A stretch of DNA of 64,000 nucleotides from Armillaria gallica (lineage: Eukaryota; Basidiomycota; Agaricomycetes; Agaricales; Physalacriaceae): contig JBANDB010000013.1 in the NCBI GenBank assembly GCA_037576215.1, forward strand, positions 124,001-188,000, read 5' to 3'. Within the stretch, counting starts at the first letter, position 1; every line of letters begins with the position of its first letter. Position numbers and translations under genes: made by a program. The notes under the pieces are model-generated. The model was not told where the DNA came from, ran no database searches, and saw only the letters and a list, made by a program, of their open reading frames with translations. Shown in pieces: positions 46,125-58,479 of the stretch.

Positions 46125-48254
46125 GTGCGTACAGTTATTTTACTGCTATTTCGAGTACTTAGTCCAACGACGTTAGCGCCATCTACAATTGTAAACCAAT
46201 CGCTTCCAAGGCGAACCAAATCGTTTTGGAAACGCTGGTGCGCCGTCTTCTCAACTCCGCGGGCACGAAAAGATTCATCTCCAGATGCAACATCCAATTC
46301 GGACCAGAACGTCGATGGAATTGCACCTTGGGAATCTCACGGGGAGATTTTATGCCAGAATATCTCAGACAATGGGGGCCCCATCTCGGAGGTGATACCT
46401 GACTCGTTGTCGGAGTTGCAATCGGAACAACTCTCAACGTCGTCGGTTGTGGTTTCCAATAAGGCGTCGGATGGTTCTAATTCTGAGAGATCCTGGGACT
46501 CTGATTCTGATGGATGGGACTCTGATCCTGAGGTAAGTTAGTCGGCAATGCAAACAGTGTGAAATTTGATAACACATTTCCAGTACATCACTTTCCCAAA
46601 AGTCACCATCTCCGCCACCACTGAGACCGGCCAAGCGGAATCGACCATCAAAGTTCCAAAGCAACGAAACTACACTGGTCGAAGGCCTGTCATACCATCC
46701 TCCCTCGCCGACATTCCCTGTGCTACCCTCGGCGTTCAGGGGGTGTTGGATCGACTGAATGCCACCCTCAGAACGTCACACACTCTCGACACGCCATCCG
46801 TCTTGTCCGTTCTCGGAGACTGCATTGTGAAGAACTACGACTTTGGCACTGCTTATGGCCGTCTTCGCGGTGTATGGAACAGAGAGGAAAACGATTGCAC
46901 CATCGAAGACGAACTACGTACACGTGAAGAGGAGGACAAGGAGCTGCGACGAGAAACGCTGGAAGGGAACCGTAACATGATGAGATGGACACCACCTCGA
47001 CGTGTATGGGACCTGTGCAGCAATCGCGTGGTGCCGTGGTGGGCCAAAGAAAGCGAAGCATTGATCAGAAAAGGATGGTACAACCCGATATCGCATGCCT
47101 GGGTCGATGAGAATGATCGTGTGGATGTGGAGACGCCTATCAACGGGAAGGAATGGTCCGTCCCGATCCCGAAGGACACCAATCTCAATCTCATCCGTAT
47201 CGAGATGCTGAGACTGGGACTGACGTACACATGGTTGGATGTGCTCTGTTTGAGACAGAAAGGGGGGCCAAGGGAGGATCTGCGCATGGAGGAGTGGAAG
47301 CTGGATGTGCCTACAATTGGTTATGTGTATGGGGAAGCCTACAGGGTTGTGATCTACCTGAGTGGGTTGGGACGGCCATTGAGTTTGAAGGAGGGTGACT
47401 TGGAGAGCGATCGGTGTTGGTTTCGACGTGCATGGACAATCCAGGAGGTTGGCAATGAGAGGATCATTGCCGGGGATATACCAGATGGTCCGGTGCATGC
47501 CAAGCCGGTAGACGACAATGGAAACTATGAGACTGAAATGCTGACAAGCTTTCACAAGCAGCTGGAGCACATGGAGAGGACTACCCATAGTTCACTCCGT
47601 CTATTTGGCACACTAGCAGACATGCAGAGTCGCGTGTCAACCAATCCAGTGGATAGAGTTGCAGGACTCGCATTCTGTCTACATGCGCAACGTGTCTACC
47701 ATGAGAGTGAGACTCTTGAGGATGCATGGACAGCACTGGTGAATGCAATGAGTGATCGTATGCGAGCGAGAATCCTATTTTTGTATCCTGGAGTAGGATT
47801 GGGAGGCAAGAAATGGAGACCGACATGGGAGCAGGTCATGACGGAGCGTCTGCCAGCAGATGTCGACTGTGATGGATTTATTGACCATGATAACAAGACG
47901 GACGAGGACTGGTACGAAGGGCCTTGCATTGAACAAGGATTTGTGCGGGGATTAAATGCGGGATCAGCAGAAGGGGTTGACCGAGGCGGGGAGTTGGTTG
48001 TTAAAGACGCCGATGGGATGCAGCACACATTCAAAATCCGTGTCACCCACCAATTCCCAATACCCGAAGGCGCATACACACTGCTGGGCAGTTTCGGTTC
48101 ATGGCCCATTGAAGAGGTGGGGGAGTTTTGGGTAGTTGGCCGAAGCCTTCCAGACCAGCGGTTTGAGAAACTATCTGTAATCAGGATACCAGACGAGGGG
48201 GAAAGAGAAAGACTTGAGAATAAGTTGTTTCTCAGAGAAGTCGCCCTCACGTGA
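46125..48254 (+). CDS. HET-domain (heterokaryon incompatibility) protein, copy 2
   Basis: Paralogue of the gene at 36207-38387. Two exons are joined across a 51-nt intron (46533-46583, GTAAGT...TTCCAG). HET blocks are intact: NPISHAWVDENDRVDVETPI, YTWLDVLCLRQKGGPREDLR and WFRRAWTIQEVGNERIIAGD. The acidic N-terminal repeat is shorter (about one and a half units). Substitutions relative to copy 1 cluster in WAKESEALIRKGWYNPISHA, the linker after the core, and the last residues (ERERLENKLFLREVALT). As in copy 1, no upstream ATG is in frame; the frame opens with GTG at 46125, so the real N-terminus is unsettled. Both copies lack frameshifts, unlike every other gene in the array. Confidence 0.82.
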
Positions 48255-48489
48255 TATTTTGCCGACCTCTGCCAAGCCAGTTCTTAAATAGTTACAAGTT
48301 GTCTAACTTACAAACTTAGTGAAATCATACGGTTGACGGAAAGGTATCCGTATATGCAAGAATGCTTGCCCCGAACACTTGTAAATGAAAGACATCAACT
48401 ATGAGTCCCCAAATACAAATAAACCCGTAAATACTATAAATCTACGAATAAATTATCCTACATAGTATAAACGTCCCGTTCTGTTGATC

Positions 48490-50765
48490 ATAGGTATTAT
48501 TTCATTCCACGTCGTCCTCCGTTTCCTCTACATAACTCTCCCACGAAGGGATGAGTGGAATAAACCCACCGCTCCTCGCCAGGCCAAGGCGATACATTGC
48601 GCTCAGGCCCCGTTTCCGTTGGAAGCGAAGAAACAGGCGGAGAGAGATGCCTCGACACACGCAAGCCTAAGTTTGCGTAGAGATCCTTTCGCGTCTGGAA
48701 GTTCATAGATTGCGCTTGTCGCAGCTTCGGATTCGTCATGACGTTCCCGAGAGATGGTAGGTCCAGGACATCTACCCAGTAGTACTAGGCTAGAAGGAGA
48801 TGGGGGTATAGGCGAAAGAAGCTCCGGGTCTGCTTGACGACAGCATGTCATCTAATTTCAGAGAGAGATTCTGCTGTGCTTTCTTGACAGATGTATCAGA
48901 GCTCGAAATGAACGCGTCAATTGTGCTTCCACCTCCCTCAAGGGTTAGAGACTCCCCAGATTTATCGGCTAGCGCTCCGGGAACTGTTCAAACCCTCGCA
49001 CGAGAGCCATGCGAATTTCCAGAGCGTTTTCTGCATAGTCGTTCAGCTGTTCCGTTAGGAGTTGGTTGTTGTTAGTTGACTCTTGAGATCTTGAAGTACG
49101 TGATGAAATGCCCGTTGTATACCATCGAATGTCGGCTAACATGCTTAAGTCAAGATGGCTCATCGTTGGTCGGAAACGGCACGGGATCCAATGTAATCAG
49201 AGTGGAGGATGACGATGACGATTTGGAAGGGGTGAGTTCATCGACAATAGATGTGGACTGCAACGTTACACAAGGAGAAGGCTGAGAATGACCGTCATCT
49301 TTGATTGGTCCTGGGGGGATCCTGGTTCCGAAGATACCTTCGCCTCCTCTGGGTCTTCTTTTGTTTCCTCTGAAGCTGGAGGTGCAGGAAATTTTTTCTG
49401 ATGAGCTGGAATGAGTGGTAGCACGACCAACTTCTCCAACTCGAGCCTTCGAGCAGTTTGTAACCGTAACTCTTCAACCCAAGGTTTCCACGGCATTCTC
49501 AGCCACGACGATTTGGTCCATAGACTCGGAGGAACCATTGAGGTCTGCTGGAAAACCCCTGGGCGTCACGAAGCATATTCTCCAGAAGTGTGTTCGCGTC
49601 ATCTCCTCGCCCGGTAACTTCTTCAGCACGGAACGCCCACCGTCGAAGCCACTCATTGATGCTCTCTTCTCGAGCGACCAGGCGAATTCTTCCCTACGAC
49701 GACCAAATGCCTCTCGTATGACGTTTCCACCCACTTCGTCCAGCGCAAGCCTCAGTTTTTCAGTATTCGTGCGGGATTGGTCGAGCTGAGAAGACAGTAC
49801 GGATCTTTGCGTAGTCAGAGCCTTGTCCGTCGTGGCGGGTCCTTCCTTTATGGATAAGTGACACCTGCAGACGATTTATGGCCGCTTGAGATAATTTCCT
49901 GTGACTGTTCAGAAAGTGTCTGTGATCAAGTTAAGTGACGTACATGCAGCTGAATTATCTTCCATCTTCAGCTTCTCTGGCTCAGCCTATGCTTTCGCGA
50001 GTTCTACCCTATCATCCTTATCTTCGTCTCATACTTGAGATGCGCGACGGCAAGTTCACCTTACCTTGAAGGTGATCTACCTTGCCTTGCAGCTCCCCAA
50101 AGAAAAGTCTTATGAATGCCAGACTTTGCTTCGGACAGACTTGTATTTGGCGGTAAATGGGGCGACATGGATGTCCGGCCATCGAGAGAGGGAACGTAGT
50201 CAGCATACTCGCTCACGACCAGGTCGGACACCTTGTTATGTTCCTGGCCTGCTTCTCTAAGTCCCGTTCCCGAACCTTACTCCTCCCTCCCTCGTGGCTA
50301 ACGCATACCCCCCTTCCGCAGCAACTTTCGCTTTGGTAAGTTCCGCGTTCGCATGGGTGAGTTGGGTCGTACGCTCGAGTAGAGTATCTTCTGTGAGCGA
50401 TAATTTGTTCGACAGCCTCTTTAGTGACAGCGTCAGCTTCCTGTGACTGGAGAACTGTAGGATAAGATTCGGAGGTATCCTAATGCGGGTTAGCTCGAGT
50501 TCCGACTTGAGTAGAGCATTTTCGCGTTCCAATTGTATGAGTCTTTCGTGGGAGTTGGGATTAGTGAAGGCATGCTGCTGCAATTTCACGGAGGCGCTAT
50601 GAGTTTCATCCTTTGGGGCGTCAATAGGTAGTCAGCGAGCGCAAGTAGATAGAATACCTGAAATATAGATACAGCCACTTTCAAACTGGTCAATTCCAGG
50701 ACAAAGGGAGTTCATCGCTGTGCAGCTAAAGTTCGGGCCGGTAATATTCGGAGATCCAGAACTTT
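48490..50765 (-). pseudogene. coiled-coil gene fragment, unit 2 (longest copy)
   Basis: From the right: coil LERENALLKSELELTRIRIP, ERTTQLTHANAELTKAKVAA, then ELQGKVDHLQGKV, SVLSSQLDQSRTNTEKLRLA, LDEVGGNVIREAFGRRREEF and EFAWSLEKRASMSGFDGGRS. WVEELRLQTARRLELEKLVV follows, then the ERLNDYAEN coil, and a tail block around 48500-48740 that is frame-shifted against unit 1 (YANLGLRVS then a different frame). Frequent frame changes show decay. The family was not recognised. Confidence 0.5.
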
Positions 50766-52850
50766 ATAAACATCTGAGCTCTGTTGACATCCTCGAGGTT
50801 CGGGACCCGACAGCGGATGACGACCCTCGTCAAGGACGCTCTTTTGGACATTCAATGACGACTTGAATACGCAAGAAATACCCAGACCCATCGAATTACG
50901 ACCAGTACGACTTCCGCCGCTACCGACCCCATCCGCGTCCAACATTGAGCTCCCCAGTGCCAATCATCGCGCCTACCTACTCCAAACTCGTGCATCTCCC
51001 ATTCTTTAGATGGGTGATCACGATGATGGGTGGCATTTACTCTACCAATGCTTCCACCGTCGTACACTGACGTAGCACACGCTCCGGCTCCTACTTGTGG
51101 CGAGCTCCAAGGACTACGCACCGCGAACTGAAGCATATGCTTTCGAGCTGGGCGACCACTCTGTCCTTGCAGAAGAACGGGAGGGAAGAGGAAGCACAGG
51201 GAGGTACTACGACATACTGCGGGTCGTCAAATTTTGTTACGTGAGTGTCCGTCTTTTTATTACTTTGCCACTTACCAATAGTTTTCAAGCCGCTGGAATT
51301 TGCCCTGGCATACTATGCATATGCACTCGGACATCCCACTGCATGCCTGTCCCGCCCTCCACATCCAAAATCATATTCGCCTTCCCGAGACTCTACGTCC
51401 AAGCTCTTCAGCACTGCGTACGAAAGACGTCGACTATCACTGCAATCGTCAAATCTTCAATGAACACGCACACTAATCACCGATCTCTCCGCTCATCAAC
51501 GCATCACTGCCCGTTAGTGGCCCCGAAACCAGCTCACCCCCACCAATTCTCTACCCAGAATCCTCCTCATCGACATCGGGGCCAACCGCCCACGCAAACG
51601 ACCATGGATGCAGTGGTCAAAATCGGGTGCCATCTGCACGTACGGGACGGGAAGGAGCATACAACAACCATCACGACGAGCACAACGACGGCGGCGATGA
51701 CGGCGACAGCGACAGGATCGAAGAGGCTTCAATGATGAAGCAGGGCCTTGGTGGAATGTGGGGCATGAACGTGGTCGAAATATGGTGTGCTGGGTAGGGT
51801 GCAAGAGGATGGAAGCGAGCGAGCGGGTGGGCGGGAGCGAGGTCGGGCCCCCGACGTCCAATGTTGGCCGCAACAACAACGTCCAACAGGGCGTCGATTC
51901 TCCTCCCAGGTACGCGACGGATGACACCATAGCGGCGATGCACCGAGCACCGACAGCCCCGTCGCTACCATCTCCATCCACAACGATCATGGGCCTATTG
52001 CTCGGCCCAGGTCACCAATATCTCCTACCTCCATGCATCCCCCATCTTCGACGTGGTGGATCACGATTACCAGGCCCGTTTTCTCCCCCCGACGTCATCA
52101 TCACCGAGGATGACAATGTCCCTTGAGGTACTCTGGACTTGGCAGACCCATTAGATCTCCCCTACCACCTACCAGTACTGACTGGTGTATGCTGTGACCT
52201 TGAGGATCTCCACAATGGTGAGACGTCTTTCTTTTCCATTCATCCCTTGCTGAAGACTTTTTTTCAGCCTGTCAATGGTCCCTCAAGGCCTCAACTGCGG
52301 TCGACGCGCGCGCAGTGACGAAGCACCCACACATGGAAAGGTAAACATATCCTACACCGATTTTCCGGTCGTTTACTCACGAATTTTCTTCCAGTATGTA
52401 TTCCGCGACGGAAGCAACAGTTGAGTAAAGAAAACAGGGTCGATGGTGAGTCAACCAACATCCAATCAATTTCCTCTTACTTACATTTCCTCTTGTTCCC
52501 TAGTACATTTTCATGTGCGTTTCCCCTCCCTCCCTCCCTCTACCGTGCCCTAGAACTCTCGCAGCATGCCCAACGGTACGAGATCATTCCTGTTCTCTTT
52601 CCTCCGCTGACATCTCATTTATAGAGGCGGAATGAGTGAGTCGAGCCTAGTCGGTATACAATTAATAACGGAAATCTATCCACGATAGCAAGTGAGACAG
52701 AGCATGAGATCCGGGAGCTACAGGACATGCTGGCAGGTCGTATCATGGTTTTGTCTTGAAGTGTATATTTTACTATCACTTCGTCAATTATGCTTTTCCT
52801 CCATGATTTTGCGGATATTGCAAGTGAGCCCTCGGCGTTTTCTTGGAGGT
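50766..52850. other. unit 2-specific segment without a confident gene
   Basis: Not present in units 1 or 3. Short open stretches (51097-51735 +, 51758-52126 +, several shadows on -) have odd, His/Thr/Pro-rich translations and no recognisable family. Several GTRAGT/YAG pairs suggest remnants of an intron-rich gene, perhaps the N-terminal half of the ABC transporter that follows, but no Walker or signature motif was found. Confidence 0.35.
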
Positions 52851-54240
52851 GGGCGTCTTTGGCTGATGCGAGCGCTTCCCTACATCCATCAACCATCGGC
52901 AGAAATTTCCAACTGTTTGATCATTTGTTGCTTCTCCTGAAGGGGGGTGAGACAGTATACTTTGGCGATCTAGGACACAATGTTACGATGCTCATCGACT
53001 ACTTCCAAGCTCACGGATCGCGTCAATATAAGCCGGAAGAGAACTTGTACGATCTGCCTTCATATATGGTCATGATACATATCTAACTAACAGTGTGTTA
53101 CAGGTGCTGAGTGATTACTTGACGTCATCGGTCCAGCGACCTCGAGAGAAGATTGGCATGAGATATGGTGTAACTCCGACGAAATCACGAAGATCCAGGA
53201 AATACATACGGAAGGGTGTTCTCAGCCTGCGGTCGGAACTATGTTACACTCGGATTATGCTACATCTTGGTTCTACCAAGTAGTACAGCTCGTCAAGCAT
53301 GACGCTGCCAACCATTTCCGGTATTCCAGCTGCATGATGGCCAATCGCGCTCAGTATCGTCTCCGGACTTTTCCTTAGATTTTCCTTCTTCAAGTCAATG
53401 GATACACAACAGGGCGCCGAAAACAAACTCTTTGTGTGTTCGTTTGTCGTTTCTGTCATTCCTAGAGCTAATATTTTGTCCCCAGTCTATCGTCATGTCC
53501 ACTAATATCAGTCTACCTCTAGCGAATCATCTCTGGATCCCGTTCCTCAATATACGCTCAAACTACGAGATTCGTGAGCGTCCAAGTCGCATGTACGATT
53601 GGACTGTGCTGGTGACTTCACAAATCTTCGTTGAGGTGCGTTGTCGTTATTTCTCTCCCACTGATATTGGACGTCTGGGTTGACCAGTCATCATGCGGGA
53701 TACACCTATCTTATGATTGGCGTGATTTTCCCGTTGTACTGCACGATCAGACAGAGCGTCGCTGCTATGAGCCCTGATGCGGAGATCGCAACTATTCTCT
53801 TCAGTTTCTTCTTCTTGCTTACTTTGTATGTGGTATGCCTTGTTATCTTATTGGATAATTTGGATTACATCTCGGACAGTAGTGGCGTAGTACAGCTTTA
53901 CCGAGAGCTCGGATGGTGGAAATGGTTAAAATATACTCTCCAATGTATGTATCTCGCGAAATTCACACCACCAATGAATTCTTGTCCAACAACCGCTTGG
54001 TGGAGCGCTGGTTTAATGGTCGTCTTCAACGTAAGCTTCATTTTCTGGGGATTGTCCAGAAGCTGAATCGCTGATCTATTGTTTATAAATTGCAGCAATT
54101 TTCGCATTCACCTTCTGGTTGAGAATCCTTATCTGGAGTGTAACGGATATGATTCGTGGTCGTGGATGCTCTAAGACGTGTTTTGGACTGCAAGTACAGT
54201 CAACTAGGATTTAGATTATCCCCTAACCTTCTAACGGAAA
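52850..54240 (+). pseudogene. PDR-type (ABCG) ABC transporter, decayed C-terminal half
   Basis: Shifted frames give YIHQPSAEI, FDHLLLLLKGGETVYFGDLG, DYFQAHGSRQYKPEENLYDL, then DWHEIWCNSDEITKI, HSDYATSWFYQVVQLVKHDA, IRSNYEIRERPSRMYDWTVL, GYTYLMIGVIFPLYCTIRQS, VAAMSPDAEIATILFSFFFL and LYRELGWWKWLKYTLQCMYL. This order matches the end of the second nucleotide-binding domain and the second membrane domain of pleiotropic-drug-resistance pumps. Frameshifts occur near 52890, 53200, 53330 and 53490, and Walker A/signature motifs were not found, so it cannot work. It lies between two fragments of other genes inside repeat unit 2. Confidence 0.72.
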
Positions 54241-54392
54241 AGTACAGCAGTTCAATCTCAGGTGCGCGCCTCAATGCATTGTCCATTGGTTCATGGCAAC
54301 TTGCAGTGAGTCTTTAAGAATTGGTAGATCTCATTCAAATTCAAATTAGGACTCGGATATGCGATGCGAATGCAGTGGCCCTCAAAGACTAG

Positions 54393-54680
54393 TCTGAATC
54401 CAAAGCATCAGCAAAAACTTCAAGTGTTCGTGTCTTTGACTTTGAACCGCTGGGCATCTTGAAAACATGGCTGATGAAGTCACGAAGATGTCGGACAAAA
54501 GTGCATGGGTGAGCCAAAGCCGTTAAAATTGATGCCTGAGATGCGAGAGACAGATGGAGAAGTCGGGGAGTAGTCACAGATGTTCGGTACTCTCCATGTC
54601 GCCATTGAAGCATTATGTTATTGCATCCTTGCAACGCAAACAGGACTTCTCGTACTGCATCACGCTCATATATATATCGC
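54393..54680 (-). pseudogene. 288-bp internal fragment of the GCP5-like gene, unit 2
   Basis: Aligns without gaps to 33756-34043 of the intact gene, one frame being open (RYIYERDAVREVLFALQG, ISHVFKMPSGSKSKTRTLEV). It shares its right edge (ATATATATCGC) exactly with the unit 1 piece but extends 127 bp further left. The unit 1 piece therefore looks like a trimmed version of this one. Confidence 0.86.
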
Positions 54681-55080
54681 CTGACCAAGCGGGTTCCCCA
54701 GCAACGAGAAAACGCTGAGGTCTTCCTGCTCGTTTGAACATTCCGATGCTTGAAGTCACAACAATGGTACTTGAGCAGAAGCAAACGTACGTGCAATTGA
54801 AGGAGGAAAGATGTACAGTGAGGACAAATCTAACAAACACAGACGGCGTAACAATACATTTGAAAATAATAGGAGAACCAAAATGAGGGTGGGGCAGAAC
54901 AGCAAGTGGAGTTGGTGATGAAAAAATAATGACAGAGCTGGGCAACCGCAACAGGATTTAGGACGCTTTTGATATCAGGGTGGCGCCTTATCCTAAATGA
55001 GTGAAGTGTAGACGACGAGTGACAGCAAGAGCTAGCTCCTAATCAGATCAGCGAGTGCATCAGAATGAATGAGAGGAGCC

Positions 55081-55520
55081 TCACGATGACAAGAACAGAT
55101 AGGCGCCTAAGCTGACCGCGAGGAGGCACAGGCCCCTGGAGGGCCTCGTCCAGAGCGACCTCTTCCGTCGTGGGCTGGAGCCATGCCGATGATGAGAATC
55201 TGCAGTCGCAACAAGAACCAGGTCACTCACGAGGGCCACAGTGAAATAAACACAGTCGTCCCAGCCAATATCTTCACCGTGAGTCGCGGTCTGTACAGTT
55301 TTCAGCTGGATAAGATGGCCTGAATCGCAGGGAATGTGCACACCATCAGGGGATGATTTCGATTGAAGTACGCGTGGCCATAGGCCTCGTATCGAAAGAC
55401 GAAGGAAGGAAGGGGAACGTATTGGTGGTAAATGGTCGCGTTCGGGGAGAGGGAATCTGCTTGACGAAGAACTGAGTGCACAGAGGGGAAGCGACGATCC
55501 CGAGTCCGGATTGGAGGCAT
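55081..55520 (-). CDS. unrecognised small gene, unit 2 copy
   Basis: Counterpart of 40864-41303. Start MPPIRTRDRRFPSVHSVLRQ at 55520, with ATIYHQYVPLPSFVFRYEAY where unit 1 has YYLPVPPPSFVFRYEPY. The frame and the intron edges are kept in both copies. Family and function are unknown. Confidence 0.35.
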
Positions 55521-57845
55521 GATGGGACGAAGAAAAAAAGAGTGAGAGGAAAGAACGTGGGTGGGAGAATTGACGGTCGTCTTCTCTGGTTTTTAAATGC
55601 ACCTGGGCTTCGAAATCGGAAGCCGCATCCGTATTGAGCAAGCCCCCAGTGTGTTTGGCGTAAACACAGAATGACATAAGGCGAATACACAGCTCAAATT
55701 TGATCCCGCGGATGCGCTCGCCGTTTCTGGCGCCATGCCCGCCCTTCGAGGCGTCGGTAAGGATGGCGCGTTCCTAAGGACTGACTCCGATGCGAGGATG
55801 GGCGCCAACAAAACTGTCCGTTCATGCCGGAAGCATTCATTCGAATTCGAGACTGCACTGCCGAATGCACTGGAAATCGAATGACAGCTCCGACGCGCAA
55901 TAACTGGTCACTCTGCGCCGCTTTGGGATTCTTGCTTGTACTCTCTGTCCTCACGTCTGGTCATCTTGCTTGTTATGCGTATATTCCACATCTGTGTCGC
56001 CTACGCTGTCCATGGAGGCAAATCCACCGTCAATTGTGACGTTACATTCGTCACACCTGTGACGATTTGTGAATCACGGATCCCGCCAATGCGAACCGAA
56101 GCTTACAATCACACACCCATTGCAATCTCCAACAGCCCAATGCTACATCCTCCGTGGTTGCCAGAGCTCGATGATAAGAAAACGTAGTGTGCTTTCAATA
56201 TTCTTCAAGCGCTAGCAAGAGCTACAAGATCTGTCTGGACGTCAATTGCCAGCTACCAGGAGTATCGTCAAGGACAAGGGTGCCCCAAGACCTGAAGAAA
56301 TTGAAGACGTACCTCAATGTTATGTCCAAACGCTGCGCCCCCAACCCAATTCAACAAAATCGCCCCGTTGTGACCGTCTCTGGAATCTTGAATATCTTGA
56401 GCTCCATGAGCGAATGACCGTGAACCGGATATACCTGAGGACCGGATTATCCATCAACGAGCCAGGAAGATTGCTGCTATATTCCCAAGTTCAAGAGTAC
56501 CGACGGCTGATTTTTGGCGTCCGATATCCGTCAAAGTCGACGGTGGTCGGGAATTCCCCTTGTAAACCCCCATGCATGAGCTCGGAGGCTTGTAAAAGAG
56601 ATACAACCTGTCCAGAAGCCTTCAAGGGTACTAATACAAGTCCTGCTGGCGTCCAGAATGAAAGCAGAGTCGGAGCGATTTGATTTCGAGACGATTGGCC
56701 GTCCCGCTGTTTCTTTCCGAATTATCGAGGCTATCGTCTTGAAGCCTTGGTAGAAAGGTCCTAGACGTGAGCTAGTGCCAGGAGAGCGAGCTCGACGACT
56801 GAGCAAGGGCGATGGTGGTTTGACATTGTAGTGTGCGTCCGTGTACATCAATGTCCAGGACAAACAAACTCCGTCCGAATGTCCTGGCCAGTCGCCGGCT
56901 ACCTCAGAACCTTTCCAGTTGCCTTCTTCCTTGGTCTACACCTTCCTATCTGCCTGCGTTATATTCTAGATTTTTATTTCGATTTTTGGACCCCTCAGCG
57001 CCTGTCTCGGAAGACGGCAGCTGTGACTGGCTTCACGGCACTCCTATTTCTGGTTACCTATCCTGCAGATAAACTTCCGGATTCGATAATTCTTTTTTGC
57101 CACGGTTGGATCAAATTCCATGGTCGCCGCCGTAACTTCAAGCCGGTTTTGCGATGCCACTCGCGCCAACAGCACGAAGCCTGCTCAGGATGCTAATGGG
57201 CCTCTGCTACAAAGATTGATTAGATCACACCTACTGCTGAGCCTAGTTTTTGAACAGACAGCTCAGCGTTTCATAAACTTGGAACTTTGAGGAATTACCT
57301 AGGTCGTAGCTGCAGATACTCTGTTACTGACATTTTCTACCGTGCCAGGTTCGTTCTGTTAGCTTCTATTTTCTGTATTCAGACCAATCACTTATGCCCT
57401 TCGAAGGTTTACCTGACATCAAGCAACGCATGGAATATTTCTGCTTCAAAGCATTAAACTGGATTTGGTGACGTACAAAATGGTTACCGTTGTATATCCC
57501 ACCATAAGACGGGCGTCGAACTCTCATCCCAGGCGTTCTTTCCCAAACACTCGGTCACCAGTCATTGCGTTCGCACCGTTCAAGTCGGGTATCAGTTGTC
57601 AGGCTTCTTTCGATTGCATTGATCCCCTCCCCTCCCGCAAGGAACAGAAAACACGAAGCCTACCGGCATCATACCAAGACGAGCGGTCGACAAGTTTGTA
57701 TGAACCGTGTGCTCACGAATAGATCGGGTTCCTCGATGGGTCTCTACTCGGAGGCAGTCTGCCCGTGACAGGCTGATTGATGCAGATATGTACAAAAACC
57801 GGCGAGAAAGTACGAGGATTGCACTGTTCCTTCTTCTTTGCAGCC
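55521..57845. repeat. degenerate spacer of unit 2 without a confident gene
   Basis: Counterpart of 41304-43620. A hydrophobic plus-strand frame near 56890-57110 (FPVAFFLGLHLPICLRYILD, KTAAVTGFTALLFLVTYPAD) looks like two membrane segments but has no homology cue and is interrupted in unit 1. Confidence 0.35.
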
Positions 57846-58479
57846 ATGGCCCATCGCATATTTCGCACTCAGACTGGTTCGACTGACAAAAATTCTGAAA
57901 GGACTATCGGCGAGACTCCCGCAGAAAAAATCAAAACAGAAGGGAACGATAGACTATCCACAGGCAATCAAGAGGGAGATTTTCCTGATGGCGGGTTAAG
58001 AGCTTGGTTGGTCATTGTAGGGGTGAGTGAAGCCGCGCTCTTCAAGGTCTTTCGGCCGTACCGACTTGGGCGAATTGTCAGACTATGCGCAGCACGTTTT
58101 CAACGTGAGCTCCTTGGTGGTATGATCATCCTCTCGGAGCCGACCTATTAATCTAGATTCGGGTTCATAAACGCATGAGGGGTGAGTATCATCACTCTTG
58201 TTTGCTGTACTGAACAACGCTGAGACTACAACAGGTTTTTTCAAGCATATTACGAAGAAGCCTTGTTGAGTAACTCTGATCCTTCTGCTATGTGCGTCTT
58301 CCTCTTGCTTCTTGGTCGTCACTGACTTTCTCAGCGCATGGATTGGCTCCGTTCAGGTATCTACTCGATCAATTTCTGTTCTAGTCGTGTACTGATGGCA
58401 TACATATAATCAACCAGCGCGCCCTTGTATTCATGCCGGCACTCGTCACAGGTCGAATGTTCGATATCGGACACTTCAA
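57846..58479 (+). pseudogene. monocarboxylate-type MFS transporter, truncated N-terminal copy, unit 2
   Basis: ATG at 57846. The conserved DGGLRAWLVIVG is intact here, followed by spliced FSTFGFINA, then TGA at 58176-58178 in place of Trp as in unit 1. VFQAYYEEALLSNSDPSA, AWIGSVQ and ALVFMPALVTGRMFDIGHFK follow, cut at 58479 by the next unit. The stop shared with unit 1 must predate the duplication. The hydrophilic leader and DGGLRAW motif identify the MCH/monocarboxylate-transporter branch of the MFS. Confidence 0.76.

Larger units (their letters stand above)
44246..58479. repeat. composite tandem segmental repeat, unit 2 (about 14.2 kb)
   Basis: Same order as unit 1: GCP5 5' fragment (44246-44938), BET fragment, HET copy 2, coiled-coil fragment, GCP5 internal piece (54393-54680), small ORF (55081-55520), spacer, MFS pseudogene. 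It is longer because it keeps more of the coiled-coil gene (to about 50765) and holds a segment with a decayed PDR-type ABC transporter. A 0.2-kb insert is at about 45477-45690. It ends with the same CACTTCAAG/CTGAAAGAG junction as unit 1. Confidence 0.88.

Noticed and set aside
51097..52126. Plus-strand frames in unit 2 as genes (MASSKDYAPRTEAYAFEL and MGHERGRNMVCW)
   Set aside because: Compositional bias (Thr/His/Pro runs), overlapping opposite-strand frames of similar length and no homology cue.
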